A stretch of DNA of 64,000 nucleotides from JAGPUQ01 sp041594335 (GCA_041594335.1 JBFHML010000005.1:1-64000), one strand, 5' to 3'; positions 15,612 through 24,391 are shown, counted from the first letter of the stretch. Notes: generated by a model not told the origin, from the letters alone. Numbers and translations: made by a program.

Positions 15612-18600
15612 ATGAGATCTGCCGTCCAGTTGCCGTTAGTCCGGCTGTTGGCCGTTTTGCTGGGGATCTATGCCCCGATACCGGCCGCTGCCCCCATACC
15701 CGAGGTGCTCCAGCCCTGGATCGACTGGACACTGCGGGATCATCCCGAACATCGATGTCACCGATTGGCCGACGATCGCGAGACCCGCCAGTGTCTCTGG
15801 CCTGGAGTATTGCATCTCGAACTGACGGGAGACGGCGCGCGCTTCCAACAAACGTGGCGTAGCCAGGCCGATGGCCAATGGCTGGTGCTGCCCGGCGGGC
15901 GCGATCATTGGCCGCGACAGGTGATGCTCGACGGCCAGCCGGCTGTGGTGATCGAGCGCGATGGGCAACCGGGCATCTGGCTTCCCCGCGGCGATCACGA
16001 GGTGCGCGGACAGTGGCGGTGGGAGCAGCCGCCGGCCTCGCTGGCGCTGTCGCCCTTAGCGGCGCTGGTCGATCTCCGCCGCGGGGATCAGGTGCTACCG
16101 GTAGTGCTGGATGCGGAGAACCGGCTCTGGCTACGATCCCCCGAGGTGTCGGCGCCCGCTGCCGACAGTCTGCAGATCGAAGTTTTTCGGCGCATCGAAG
16201 ACGGTGTGCCGGTGCGGCTGTCGACCGAGTTACTGCTCACCGTCAGTGGCGCGCCCCGGGAGATCTGGATAGGCCGCGTCCTGCCCGAGGGGGCAGTGCC
16301 GGTGGATCTCGACTCGCCGCTGCCGGCGCGGATCCAGGAGGACGGCGGGTTGCGGGTCCAATTACGCGCCGGTCGCTGGCGCCTGGCGCTCGAGAGCCGC
16401 TATCTCGGCCAGCCCGAGCGGTTTGCGATGGCCGCCGAATCCCCGCATTGGCCGCAGCAGGAAATCTGGGGGTTCCAGGCGGCGCCAGCGTTGCGGGGCC
16501 TGCGGTTACGAGGGGCTCCGGCAGTCGATCCGGCACGTCTCGATCTCCCCCCGGCGTTGACCGACCTGCCGGTTTACTTGGTCACCCCGGACAATCCCCT
16601 GCTGGCGGAGGTGGAATACCGCGGCGATATCGCGTCCGCCGCCGACCGCTTGCAGCTGCAGCGCAGCCTTTGGCTCGATTTCGACGGCCGAGGTGCCACT
16701 GTGCATGACCGGATCACCGGCGAGCTGACGCGTAGTGACCGCCTGCAGGCGCGTCCAGTGCTCGCCTTGGGGCGGGTTGCGGTCAATGGCGAGCCCCAAG
16801 TGGTCACACGTTTGCCCGGTAGCACGGGTGCGGGGGTCGAGCTGCGTGCCCGGGATCTCCAGGTCGAGGCGGTCAGTCGCCTAGATGCTATTGCCGGTCC
16901 CGCCGACCTCGGTTGGGAGCGCGACTTTGCCCACGTCGGGCTGGAGCTCTATCTGCCTCCGGGGTGGCGGCTTTGGCACGCGGAGGGTCCGGATCAGGTG
17001 CAGGGTGCCTGGCTCGCGCAATGGGATCTCTGGGCCCTTTTTCTGTGTTTGCTCATCACGGTGGTCAGTGCGCGGTTGTTGGGTTGGCCCTGGGGTTTGG
17101 TCGCGGCGCTGGCGTTAGCCCTCAGTTTTCATGAGCCCGGCGCGCCCGTGGCCGGGTGGCTTGTGGTGGCGGTGATGGTTCCTTTGTGCGGTGCGCTGCC
17201 AGCGGGCCGCTTGCGCGCCGTAGGGCGGCTTTCGGCGGCGGCCGCGCTACTCTTGCTGGCTTTGGCGATCCTCGGGTTTGCCGTCCAACAGCTGCGTCTG
17301 GCGATCTATCCGCAACTCGAGGCGCGGGAGTCCGTGGCCGCCGACCCTTCGGTATCGTTGATGGAAACCGGGCCTTCGGCAGCACAAGAGGGGGCGATAC
17401 CGCTTGGGGATCGTAGCGCGACCAAATCCATCCAGGTCGCCCCACCGCGTTATCGGCCGGACGAGAATGCCCAGACGGGGCCTGGACAGCCGAGCTGGGG
17501 TTGGCATCGACTTGAGCTGGGCTGGCAGGGCCCCGTGCGGGCCGATGAGCAGCTCCAGCTTTGGTTGTCTCCGCCCTGGCTGGGGCGCAGTGCGCGGGTG
17601 ACGGCAGTGGTGCTGGTGACCTTGCTGTGGGTTGGCTGGGCGAGACGATGGTGGCGGACAGGGGCTCCTGGTGGCCGCAGTGGCGCCGCTGTGTCCTTGC
17701 TGCTGCCCTGGCTGTTGACGATTGGGACGGCTCCACCGGCTGGGGCTGCATTTCCGCCACCGACCTTGCTGGAGGAGTTACGCGACGAACTGTTGCGGCC
17801 GCCGGTCTGCCAATCCCATTGCCAGGGTTTACTCGAGGCTCACCTCGACCTGACTGCGGATGGACAGTTCACCTTGCGTCTGCGCAGTGCGGCGGCGGCC
17901 GCGCTGGCGTTAGAGTTGCCTGAGCCCGAGGGTTGGCAACCGCTGCGGCTGTTTCGCGACGGCGCGCCACACCCGGTGGCGCGCGTCGGGGCCGCCTCCT
18001 GGACGGTGCAGCCGCCGGGTGTGGAAAATCTGGAGCTACACGGCGCCGTTATCGGTAATCGCGCGGCGTTCCGGTTCCCGTTGACGCCGCAAGCGCTCGC
18101 GGTCAGTGCGCCCGGCTGGCGTACGCAAGGCCTGGAGGGCGGCCGCTTGCGCGGGGATACCCTGATACTCGAGCGCGAAGTTGCCACCGGCACCGACCAG
18201 TGGCGATCCGAACCCGCCCCGGCTTTCGTTCGCGTCGAGCGCCATCTGGCGCTCGATCTAGACTGGCAGCTGACTACAACCGTGACCCGCATCGCCCCGT
18301 CGACCGGCGCGATCAACCTCGAGGTCCCCCTGTTGTCGGGAGAGGCGGTGATCGGCGACTACCCCCGCACGGCGGCGGGCGCCATGGCGGTGACCCTGGA
18401 TGCGACGCAAAGCCAGTTCCGTTGGCGTTCGTTGTTACCGCCCACGGCACGCCTGCGGCTGGTGGCGCCCGAGACGTCGCATTGGGTTGAGGTATGGCGG
18501 GTGCAGCCTTCGCCGCGGTGGCATATGGTCGCGTCCGGCCCGCCCGCGCTGGCCGCGCAGCAGGCCGAGTGGCGTGCGTGGCGTCCCTGGCCCGGTGAAT

Positions 18601-19601
18601 CCTTAATGTTGGCATTCCAGCGACCACTGCCGGCACCTGGCGCCACCGTGACTGTGGAGAACGTCGATCTCGAACAACGCGTCGGCGCGCGTGGCGCCGA
18701 GGTACAGGTGACGTTGGTATTGCGTAGCAGCGTGGGCGGTGACTATCGGTTGGTGCTCCCGGTGCCGGGCGTGCTACAGCGTGTTGAGATTGACGGCAGG
18801 TCGCAGTCAGTCCCGGAGCGGGATGGCGCGGTGGTGCTGCCGCTGCGGCCGGGGCTTCAGCGCGCGCAGCTGACCTGGCAGCTGGAGGAGGGTGTGGCGA
18901 ATTGGACCACCACACTGCCGCTGGTGCTGCCGACTCCGGCCACTAACCTCCATTTGACCCTGCAGTTGCCCAGGGATCGTTGGCCAGTGTGGCTGCGCGG
19001 GCCGGACATCGGCCCAGCCATGCTCTACTGGGGTGTACTGGCGGTGGTCGTGGCGGTAGCGCTGGTACTCGGTTTGGCGGTGCGCAGGCTCGGTCTGTCG
19101 ATACCGCTGGCCGCTTGGCAATGGTTGCTCCTCGGCGTTGGTATGAGCACGGTGAACAGTGCGGGGAGTCTCGCGGTGATCGCTTGGTTTTTTGCGCTGG
19201 AGGCGCGGCGTCGCTGGATACCGCCGTCCCGGGCGTTTGTCTACAACGCCGCGCAGTTGGGACTGATTGCCTTGACCCTGATCGCCGTCGCCACATTGAT
19301 CTACACCATTCCGCGCAGTCTGCTCGCTGCGCCCGACATGCAGGTGGTCGGCAATGGTTCCGGTGGTCTGCTCTACCGGTGGTATCAGGACCGCAGTGAC
19401 GGCGCCCTGCCGCAAGGCGCCGTTTTCAGTTTGCCCTTGTGGGTTTACCGGTTGGCCATGCTGGCCTGGTCGTTATGGCTGGTGTTCGCCCTGGTGCGCT
19501 GGGCACGCTGGGGTTGGGAAAGCCTCGGTACCGGCGGCCTATGGCGCCCGCGGACATCGCCCGCCAAATCCGTTACCGCAGCGGCCGAGGTGCGGGAGTG
19601 A
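15612..19601 (+). CDS. Large conserved membrane protein with two periplasmic regions, function unknown
   Basis: A 1329-residue protein I cannot assign to a named family. It starts with a plausible signal peptide (about residues 1-27). Residues about 28-470 look like beta-rich periplasmic sequence, followed by a cluster of membrane spans (about 473-563 and 663-715), a second beta-rich periplasmic region (about 720-1135), and four or so spans at the C-terminus (1137-1162, 1170-1203, 1215-1235, 1280-1300). The two periplasmic regions begin alike: a short helix, two nearby Cys, then an LxLDLT-x-DG strand pattern and a WxLPxG-like strand, which suggests duplication. I recall similar unnamed proteins in other Proteobacteria. 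A role in envelope biology is only inference. Confidence 0.8.
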   Translation: MRSAVQLPLVRLLAVLLGIYAPIPAAAPIPEVLQPWIDWTLRDHPEHRCHRLADDRETRQCLWPGVLHLELTGDGARFQQTWRSQADGQWLVLPGGRDHWPRQVMLDGQPAVVIERDGQPGIWLPRGDHEVRGQWRWEQPPASLALSPLAALVDLRRGDQVLPVVLDAENRLWLRSPEVSAPAADSLQIEVFRRIEDGVPVRLSTELLLTVSGAPREIWIGRVLPEGAVPVDLDSPLPARIQEDGGLRVQLRAGRWRLALESRYLGQPERFAMAAESPHWPQQEIWGFQAAPALRGLRLRGAPAVDPARLDLPPALTDLPVYLVTPDNPLLAEVEYRGDIASAADRLQLQRSLWLDFDGRGATVHDRITGELTRSDRLQARPVLALGRVAVNGEPQVVTRLPGSTGAGVELRARDLQVEAVSRLDAIAGPADLGWERDFAHVGLELYLPPGWRLWHAEGPDQVQGAWLAQWDLWALFLCLLITVVSARLLGWPWGLVAALALALSFHEPGAPVAGWLVVAVMVPLCGALPAGRLRAVGRLSAAAALLLLALAILGFAVQQLRLAIYPQLEARESVAADPSVSLMETGPSAAQEGAIPLGDRSATKSIQVAPPRYRPDENAQTGPGQPSWGWHRLELGWQGPVRADEQLQLWLSPPWLGRSARVTAVVLVTLLWVGWARRWWRTGAPGGRSGAAVSLLLPWLLTIGTAPPAGAAFPPPTLLEELRDELLRPPVCQSHCQGLLEAHLDLTADGQFTLRLRSAAAAALALELPEPEGWQPLRLFRDGAPHPVARVGAASWTVQPPGVENLELHGAVIGNRAAFRFPLTPQALAVSAPGWRTQGLEGGRLRGDTLILEREVATGTDQWRSEPAPAFVRVERHLALDLDWQLTTTVTRIAPSTGAINLEVPLLSGEAVIGDYPRTAAGAMAVTLDATQSQFRWRSLLPPTARLRLVAPETSHWVEVWRVQPSPRWHMVASGPPALAAQQAEWRAWRPWPGESLMLAFQRPLPAPGATVTVENVDLEQRVGARGAEVQVTLVLRSSVGGDYRLVLPVPGVLQRVEIDGRSQSVPERDGAVVLPLRPGLQRAQLTWQLEEGVANWTTTLPLVLPTPATNLHLTLQLPRDRWPVWLRGPDIGPAMLYWGVLAVVVAVALVLGLAVRRLGLSIPLAAWQWLLLGVGMSTVNSAGSLAVIAWFFALEARRRWIPPSRAFVYNAAQLGLIALTLIAVATLIYTIPRSLLAAPDMQVVGNGSGGLLYRWYQDRSDGALPQGAVFSLPLWVYRLAMLAWSLWLVFALVRWARWGWESLGTGGLWRPRTSPAKSVTAAAEVRE

Positions 19602-19638
19602 CCTGGTCGGTGGCGGCCCCCTCGTTATGTAAATCGAC

Positions 19639-19647
19639 TGCTAGAAT
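19639..19647 (+). promoter_or_regulatory. Extended -10 promoter of the SDR gene
   Basis: TGCTAGAAT, 42 bases before the ATG at 19690 and just after the stop of the large membrane protein gene. No -35 match is seen. Confidence 0.5.
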
Positions 19648-19689
19648 CCACGGCCGATTTCATCATGTGACAACACGAGGAGCAATCTT

Positions 19690-20625
19690 ATGGGCAGTCT
19701 GCTTGCTGACAAAGTCGCCATAGTGACTGGCGCCGGCCGGGGCCTGGGCCGTGCGCATGCCCTGGCACTGGCCGCCGAAGGCGCCAAGGTGGTGGTCAAC
19801 GATCTGGGGGGCGCCGTGACGGGGGAGGGTGGGGATCTCAGTCCTGCGCAAGCGGTAGTCGAGGAGATCCGTGCCGCAGGCGGCGAGGCAGTCGCCAATG
19901 GCGGCAATGTCACCAGCACGGCGGATGGTCGCGCCATGGTGGAGCAGGCGATCGATTCTTTTGGTCGTCTCGATATCTTGGTCAACAACGCGGGCAATAT
20001 TCGTAACCAGCTGTTCGTCAAGATGAGCGAAGAAGAGTGGGACAGCGTCATTGCCGTTCACCTGCGCGCGCTGTACACAGTGACCAAACCGGCCGCCGAA
20101 TGGTTTGTCAAGCAACGCTCCGGTCGCATCGTCAACACGGCGTCCGAAGCGGGCTTGGGGGGGTATGCCGCAGCCAACTACGCTGCCGCCAAGGAGGGCA
20201 TCGTGGGGTTCAGTCGTACCCTGGCGCTGGAGCTCGGGCCTTTTGGGGTGACCTGCAATGCCATTCGTCCGCGTGCCGGCACGCGCATGGCCGGCGCGGT
20301 CGATATGCAAAAGGCCCTGGATCTGGCGCGCCAGGGGAAACTGCCACTGCCGGAATTCATGTTCGAGATCGAGGGCATGGACGAGGGCTCGGAGACTTTC
20401 TCGCCGGACTTGGTCGCGCCTTTGGTGGTGTTCCTGTGCTCGGATGCGGCTGCCCATGTCAACGGTCGCGATTTTATCGTGGGCGGTGGTGAGATCAGCC
20501 TCGTTTCCCTGCCCGAAAAAGCGCGTACTGTGTTCACCCAAGCGCGCTGGGAACAAGGAGAGCTCCAGAAGTTGCTGCCTCGAACCCTGGTGCGCGGATT
20601 GCGTAACCCCGCCGCTGCGCAGTGA
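19690..20625 (+). CDS. Short-chain dehydrogenase/reductase, MFE-2-like
   Basis: A 311-residue SDR oxidoreductase. The cofactor motif is VTGAGRGLGRAHA, followed by VVNDLGG, NNAGN, catalytic Ser in NTASEAG, and the YxxxK pair in NYAAAKEGIVGFSR. The VVVNDLGGAVTGEGG loop is characteristic of the dehydrogenase half of peroxisomal-type multifunctional enzyme 2, so an (R)-3-hydroxyacyl-CoA dehydrogenase activity is plausible. It is longer than a minimal SDR because of about 40 extra C-terminal residues after the cofactor-binding fold. GAGGAG seven bases before the ATG is a strong ribosome site. It has its own promoter and appears monocistronic. Confidence 0.88.
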   Translation: MGSLLADKVAIVTGAGRGLGRAHALALAAEGAKVVVNDLGGAVTGEGGDLSPAQAVVEEIRAAGGEAVANGGNVTSTADGRAMVEQAIDSFGRLDILVNNAGNIRNQLFVKMSEEEWDSVIAVHLRALYTVTKPAAEWFVKQRSGRIVNTASEAGLGGYAAANYAAAKEGIVGFSRTLALELGPFGVTCNAIRPRAGTRMAGAVDMQKALDLARQGKLPLPEFMFEIEGMDEGSETFSPDLVAPLVVFLCSDAAAHVNGRDFIVGGGEISLVSLPEKARTVFTQARWEQGELQKLLPRTLVRGLRNPAAAQ

Positions 20626-20633
20626 AGCCGGTC

Positions 20634-20663
20634 CGCGGACGCCGCCCTGCGCTGGCGTCCGCG
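20634..20663 (+). terminator. Hairpin after the SDR gene, no T tract
   Basis: A perfect ten-base-pair stem, CGCGGACGCC (20634-20643) with GGCGTCCGCG (20654-20663), loop of ten. It begins nine bases after the SDR stop and ends before the next promoter. The lack of T residues after it argues against a classical intrinsic terminator. Confidence 0.45.
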
Positions 20664-20681
20664 ACTGCTGGCGGCCTGGGG

Positions 20682-20687
20682 TACACT
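20682..20687 (+). promoter_or_regulatory. Possible -10 box of the TauE/SafE gene
   Basis: TACACT, 29 bases before the ATG at 20717. No -35 box or TGn extension. Confidence 0.35.
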
Positions 20688-20716
20688 CTGGGGCGCTCGC
20701 CCAACCCAGGTCGCCC

Positions 20717-21541
20717 ATGGATGCCATCGCCGTTTCCCTCGCGCTGTATCTTGGCATCGGTGCCGTCGCCGGATTGGTGGCGGGTTTGTTTGGACTAGGC
20801 GGTGGCGCCGTGGTGGTCCCGGTGCTCATTTTCGCATTCCATTGGCAAGGTGTTTCGCCGGAGGTGCTGACCCACATGGCGATTGGCACTTCGCTGGCCA
20901 CCATCGTGGTGACGGCGTCGAGTGCGATTCGCACCCACCATCTGCGCGGCGCGATTCGTTGGTCCCTGGTGGGTCAGTTGGTTCCGGGGGTGTTGATCGG
21001 TACCGTGCTGGGTGGCCTTGTGGCGGCGCGATCTGGCGGTGGGTTGTTACAGTTCTGTTTTGGCGCCTTTCTGGTTCTAGTGGCTTTTCAGATGGCATTC
21101 GGCGTTCGAGTGCGGCCGCGACCCGAGTCTGGGACTGGGCGTGTCGCCCAGTCGGTCGCTGGCGGCGCAATTGGTTTTGCGTCGGGTATTTTCGGCATCG
21201 GCGGGGGTTCCCTCACCGTACCCTGGCTGCTGCGCTGTGGTCAGCTGACGGTCAATGCCGTGGCCAGTTCCGCGGCGCTGGGTCTGCCCATTGCGGTCAG
21301 CGGTGCCCTGACGTACGCATTGACGGCCGGCGGCGCGGAGCTGCCGCCCTGGAGCCTGGGCTACGTGTATCTCCCCGCCCTGCTCGGTATCGTACTCACC
21401 AGCACACCGTGCGCCCGCTGGGGCGCTCAACTCGCCCACCGCCTGCCCGATCAGGTGTTGCGCCGCGCCTTTGCGCTGGTCTCGCTGGCGATTGGCGCAC
21501 AGTTCATGATGCGCAATGTTTCGGCGTTGGGTGGGTCATGA
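20717..21541 (+). CDS. TauE/SafE-family membrane permease (sulfite exporter-like)
   Basis: A 274-residue inner-membrane protein with about eight hydrophobic segments. The two half-repeats typical of the family are plain: GLFGLGGGAVVVPVL near residue 20 and GIFGIGGGSLTVPWL near residue 160. Members export sulfite, sulfoacetate or other organosulfur anions; the substrate is unknown here. The open frame extends upstream into the SDR gene, but the ATG at 20717 starts just before the first span and follows a possible -10 box. Its stop overlaps the birA start (ATGA, 21538-21541). Confidence 0.88.
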   Translation: MDAIAVSLALYLGIGAVAGLVAGLFGLGGGAVVVPVLIFAFHWQGVSPEVLTHMAIGTSLATIVVTASSAIRTHHLRGAIRWSLVGQLVPGVLIGTVLGGLVAARSGGGLLQFCFGAFLVLVAFQMAFGVRVRPRPESGTGRVAQSVAGGAIGFASGIFGIGGGSLTVPWLLRCGQLTVNAVASSAALGLPIAVSGALTYALTAGGAELPPWSLGYVYLPALLGIVLTSTPCARWGAQLAHRLPDQVLRRAFALVSLAIGAQFMMRNVSALGGS

Positions 21542-22518
21542 TGGTGACCCCGACGCGCCGGCGCTTGTTGACGCTGCTTTCGGATGGCGATTTCCATTCC
21601 GGCGCCGCGCTGGGCGCCGCGCTGGGCATCAGTAGGGCTGCGGTGTGGAAGGCCCTCGAAGGGTTGGACGAGCTCGGCATCACCCTCGAACGAGTGGCGC
21701 GTCGCGGCTATCGGATTCCCGGCGGCATCGATTTGCACGATCCGGCGGCGATCCGCGCCGCGCTCTCCGATCCGGCGGGGGCGCTGCTCGCCGAGTTGCA
21801 GGTGCTCGCGGTGGTTGACTCCACCAACGATGTGCTCAAGGAGTTGGCCGGCCTGCCCCGGGGCCAGGGGGTCTGTTGCCTCGCGGAAATGCAGCGCGGT
21901 GGCCGTGGCCGCTTGGGCCGGCGCTGGGTCAGCCCGTTCGCGGGGAATCTCTATTTGAGCGTGGCTTGGGAGTTTGTCGGTGGCATCGCCGTGCTGGAAG
22001 GCTTGAGTTTGGCGGTCGGTGTCGCGACTCGACGCGCCCTGCAGGGCTTAGGGGTGGCGGATGTCCAGCTCAAATGGCCGAATGATTTGCTGCGCGATCG
22101 CGCCAAACTGGGCGGCATCCTGGTCGAGGTGACCGGCGATCCGGAGGGCTGCTGCAGGGCAGTGGTGGGTATCGGAATCAATGTTGCCATGCCCCCCTCG
22201 GCCGCGGCCAGCATCGACCAGCCCTGGCGAGACCTCGGCGACCTCGGGGTGCGGCGCGATGCCCTCGCCGCTGCGATTCTGGATCAGCTGTTGCCGTTGC
22301 TACACGCATTTCCGGAGCAGGGTTTCGGTGCCTACCGGGAGGAGTGGGAAGCTGCCCACGTTCACCGCGGCCGCCCCGTGATCCTCAGCACAGGTCAGCG
22401 ACAGCTCGAGGGCATTGCCTTAGGGGTCAATGCGCGCGGGGCCTTGGGGCTGGATTGTGGGGGCCCGGAGGTACAGTGGTTCAGCGGTGGTGAGGTCAGC
22501 CTGAGAGAACAGGAATGA
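21538..22518 (+). CDS. birA: Biotin ligase / biotin operon repressor BirA
   Basis: A 326-residue bifunctional protein. The N-terminal winged helix (about 8-60) contains GAALGAALGISRAAVWKAL, so the repressor domain is present and it is a class II BirA. The ligase domain has STNDVLKE, the biotinyl-AMP loop GRGRLGRRWVSP, KWPNDLL and KLGGILVE, and a C-terminal SH3-like domain follows. It biotinylates acetyl-CoA carboxylase carrier protein. Two ATG codons (21538, 21541) are possible; the first overlaps the upstream stop. birA-coaX adjacency is common in gammaproteobacteria. Confidence 0.95.
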   Translation: MMVTPTRRRLLTLLSDGDFHSGAALGAALGISRAAVWKALEGLDELGITLERVARRGYRIPGGIDLHDPAAIRAALSDPAGALLAELQVLAVVDSTNDVLKELAGLPRGQGVCCLAEMQRGGRGRLGRRWVSPFAGNLYLSVAWEFVGGIAVLEGLSLAVGVATRRALQGLGVADVQLKWPNDLLRDRAKLGGILVEVTGDPEGCCRAVVGIGINVAMPPSAAASIDQPWRDLGDLGVRRDALAAAILDQLLPLLHAFPEQGFGAYREEWEAAHVHRGRPVILSTGQRQLEGIALGVNARGALGLDCGGPEVQWFSGGEVSLREQE

Positions 22519-23219
22519 TTCTGGACTTGGATATCGGCAACAGCCGGATCAAGTGGCGCGTACTTTCTGGCAGAGACGTCGTGGCGCGGGGCGGGTGTGC
22601 TCGCGGTGTGGCGGACTGGCCGAGCCTGTTGCCTCGAACCGATATTCGGCGTGTACGTGCCGCCAATGTCGGGGGGGAGCAGGTGGCGGCCGAGCTGACC
22701 GGGTGGGCGCGTGAAGGTTTGGGGCTGGTGGTGGAGTACGCCAGTGCCACGGCGCACTGTGCCGGGGTCACCAATGGCTATTCCGAACCCGGGCGGCTGG
22801 GCGTCGACCGTTGGCTGGCGTTGCTGGCCGCCTGGCGGATGCTGGGAGACGCGGGATTGGTCGTTTCAGCCGGTACCGCGCTGACGCTGGATCTGCTCAA
22901 TGCTCAGGGGCAGCACGGCGGTGGCTACATTGTGCCGGGCATGGCGTTGATGCCGCGAGCGCTGCTCGCGGGCACCAATGGCGTGCGCCTCGAACCCGGG
23001 CCAGTGGCCTCGCTGGGCCCTGGCAGCGATACCGCGCAGGCCGTGATGCAGGGCTGTACCGCCATGGCGGTGGCGCTGATCGAGCGCAGTCGCACCCGTG
23101 GCACACTGCCGGTCCTGCTCGCCGGTGGCGACGCCGACCTGCTGGCGCCCTGGATCGCACCGCCCGTTCATGTTCTCCCCGAGCTGGTGTTGGATGGTCT
23201 GGGCATTGCCCTGCCCTGA
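22515..23219 (+). CDS. coaX: Type III pantothenate kinase
   Basis: A 234-residue ASKHA-fold kinase for the first step of coenzyme A synthesis, needing a monovalent cation and insensitive to CoA feedback. The phosphate-1 motif is LDIGNSRIKW; the GRLGVDRWLALLAA segment carries the conserved catalytic Asp; and SAGTALTLDLL plus GGYIVPGMALM are the phosphate-2 and substrate motifs. Its ATG overlaps the birA stop (ATGA, 22515-22518). coaE, the last enzyme of the same pathway, lies partly at the right edge of the window. Confidence 0.95.
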   Translation: MILDLDIGNSRIKWRVLSGRDVVARGGCARGVADWPSLLPRTDIRRVRAANVGGEQVAAELTGWAREGLGLVVEYASATAHCAGVTNGYSEPGRLGVDRWLALLAAWRMLGDAGLVVSAGTALTLDLLNAQGQHGGGYIVPGMALMPRALLAGTNGVRLEPGPVASLGPGSDTAQAVMQGCTAMAVALIERSRTRGTLPVLLAGGDADLLAPWIAPPVHVLPELVLDGLGIALP

Positions 23220-23226
23220 GCGAATC

Positions 23227-23982
23227 ATGGCGCGTTGGTTGGCCCTCTCATTGTTGCTGATTAATGTCGCCGCTTATTGGGGCTGGCACGCACAGCGCGA
23301 GGTCAGGCTCCGCCCACCGCCGCCCGAAGCCCCGGCGCCGAGTGCCGCCGTTCCACAGTTAGTACTGTTGCGCGAGGTCGCCGATTCCTCATCCTGGCCG
23401 GATGCGGATGCGGATGCGGATGCGGATGCGGATGCGGATGCGGATGCGGATGCGCAGCGGGTGGTGACCACCGCGGCGAACGGGGCCGCAGCGCTTACGG
23501 AATGTCTGCGGCTGGGGGCGCCGAGCCCGGCGGTCGTGCGTGACTGGCAGGCGGCGTTAGCCGCCGCGCAAATTTCGGTGGCCGATACGGTAGTCCCACG
23601 CGTGCGGCAGGAGCTTTCGGCACATCAGGTGTGGGTGATTGATGATCGCGGACCGGCAGTCGTGCTCGCCGCGCTGGCGCAAGCCGGGATCGAAGGTCTC
23701 ATGCTCGAGGGCCCGGACGGCGAGTCACGGATGTCCGCAGGCACGTTTCGAGTGCGCGATAACGCATTTCGGCAACAGCAGCGTCTGCGGGTCTTGGGAT
23801 TCACCGCGGAGGTCGTCCCCTTGTTTCGCGAGCAGACCACCTTTTGGGTGGAGATTACCGGCCCCCGGGGCTTACGCCAACGGGCCGAGGCGGTGCTAGT
23901 CACGCGTACGCCGAAGACGGAGCGCACCTGGCAACCCTGCACCGAACCACCGCCGGCATTGCTGGGCGATGGACAGGAGTGA
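23227..23982 (+). CDS. Membrane-anchored protein with Asp-Ala repeat, possible SPOR-like C-terminus
   Basis: A 251-residue protein with a single N-terminal membrane segment (ARWLALSLLLINVAAYWGW), a Pro/Ala-rich linker, nine tandem Asp-Ala pairs (about residues 59-76), and a C-terminal globular region. That region begins with ECLRLGAPS and contains two halves that look like a weak SPOR-type beta-alpha-beta fold (VWVIDDRG; LMLEGPDGESRMSAGTFR). Genes for SPOR-like proteins commonly follow coaX in pseudomonads, which supports the call, but the similarity is faint. Its ATG is seven bases after coaX. The repeat is encoded by a perfect hexanucleotide array. Confidence 0.75.
   Translation: MARWLALSLLLINVAAYWGWHAQREVRLRPPPPEAPAPSAAVPQLVLLREVADSSSWPDADADADADADADADADAQRVVTTAANGAAALTECLRLGAPSPAVVRDWQAALAAAQISVADTVVPRVRQELSAHQVWVIDDRGPAVVLAALAQAGIEGLMLEGPDGESRMSAGTFRVRDNAFRQQQRLRVLGFTAEVVPLFREQTTFWVEITGPRGLRQRAEAVLVTRTPKTERTWQPCTEPPPALLGDGQE
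23401..23454 (+). repeat. Nine perfect copies of GATGCG, in frame
   Basis: A 54-base uninterrupted array of the hexamer GATGCG inside the membrane-anchored protein gene, each copy encoding Asp-Ala. Copy-number change would lengthen or shorten the linker by two residues without a frameshift. Confidence 0.98.
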
Positions 23983-23993
23983 ATCATCGCCGC

Positions 23994-23999
23994 TATACT
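23994..23999 (+). promoter_or_regulatory. -10 box of the cold-shock gene
   Basis: TATACT with no clear -35. A start near 24006 would give a leader of roughly 124 bases, AT-richer than its surroundings, resembling the long leaders of cold-shock mRNAs. Confidence 0.45.
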
Positions 24000-24129
24000 G
24001 GCTGGGCCTCGGAATGGGGCTTAGGCGCAGTACCACGAATACTTGTTAGTTCTCGTAGTCCTGAAGTCCATAAGTACCTTCTCAAGCACACCGGTTCTTT
24101 TTAGTTACACCCAATACAGGACTACATCA

Positions 24130-24339
24130 ATGAGTAACAGTGTCACAGGCACCGTCAAATTCTTTAACGAAGCCAAAGGCTTCGGCTTCATTCAGCGGGA
24201 AAATGGCCCTGACGTGTTTGTTCACTTCAGCGCCATCCAGGGCAACGGGTTCCGGACCCTGTCCGAAGGTCAGAAAGTTCAGTTCACGGTAGGCCAAGGC
24301 CAGAAGGGCCCCCAAGCCGAGAACGTCGTACCGCTGTAA
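24130..24339 (+). CDS. Cold-shock domain protein
   Basis: A 69-residue CspA-family nucleic-acid chaperone. The RNP1 motif is KGFGFIQ and RNP2 is DVFVHFSAI, and the OB-fold is complete, ending in the usual VGQGQKGPQAENVVPL region. It binds single-stranded RNA and DNA and melts structure in mRNA. The frame is open further upstream, but the ATG at 24130 is the family start, with CAGGA about eight bases before it. A strong intrinsic terminator follows at 24362-24391. Whether it is cold-inducible or constitutive cannot be told from the coding sequence. Confidence 0.95.
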   Translation: MSNSVTGTVKFFNEAKGFGFIQRENGPDVFVHFSAIQGNGFRTLSEGQKVQFTVGQGQKGPQAENVVPL

Positions 24340-24361
24340 ACCGCGCTACGCGGATACCGCA

Positions 24362-24391
24362 GCCGCCGTGCCCCAGGGCACGGCGGCTTTT
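24362..24391 (+). terminator. Intrinsic terminator of the cold-shock gene
   Basis: A perfect 11-bp GC stem, GCCGCCGTGCC (24362-24372) with GGCACGGCGGC (24377-24387), four-base loop, followed directly by TTTT. This is the best intrinsic terminator in the window. Confidence 0.88.

Noticed and set aside
23401..23454. CRISPR or satellite array
   Set aside because: Six-base units with no spacers; it is a simple coding microsatellite.
23274..23471. Ser-Ala repeat protein antisense to the Asp-Ala repeat
   Set aside because: It is only the complement of the hexamer array and has no start context.
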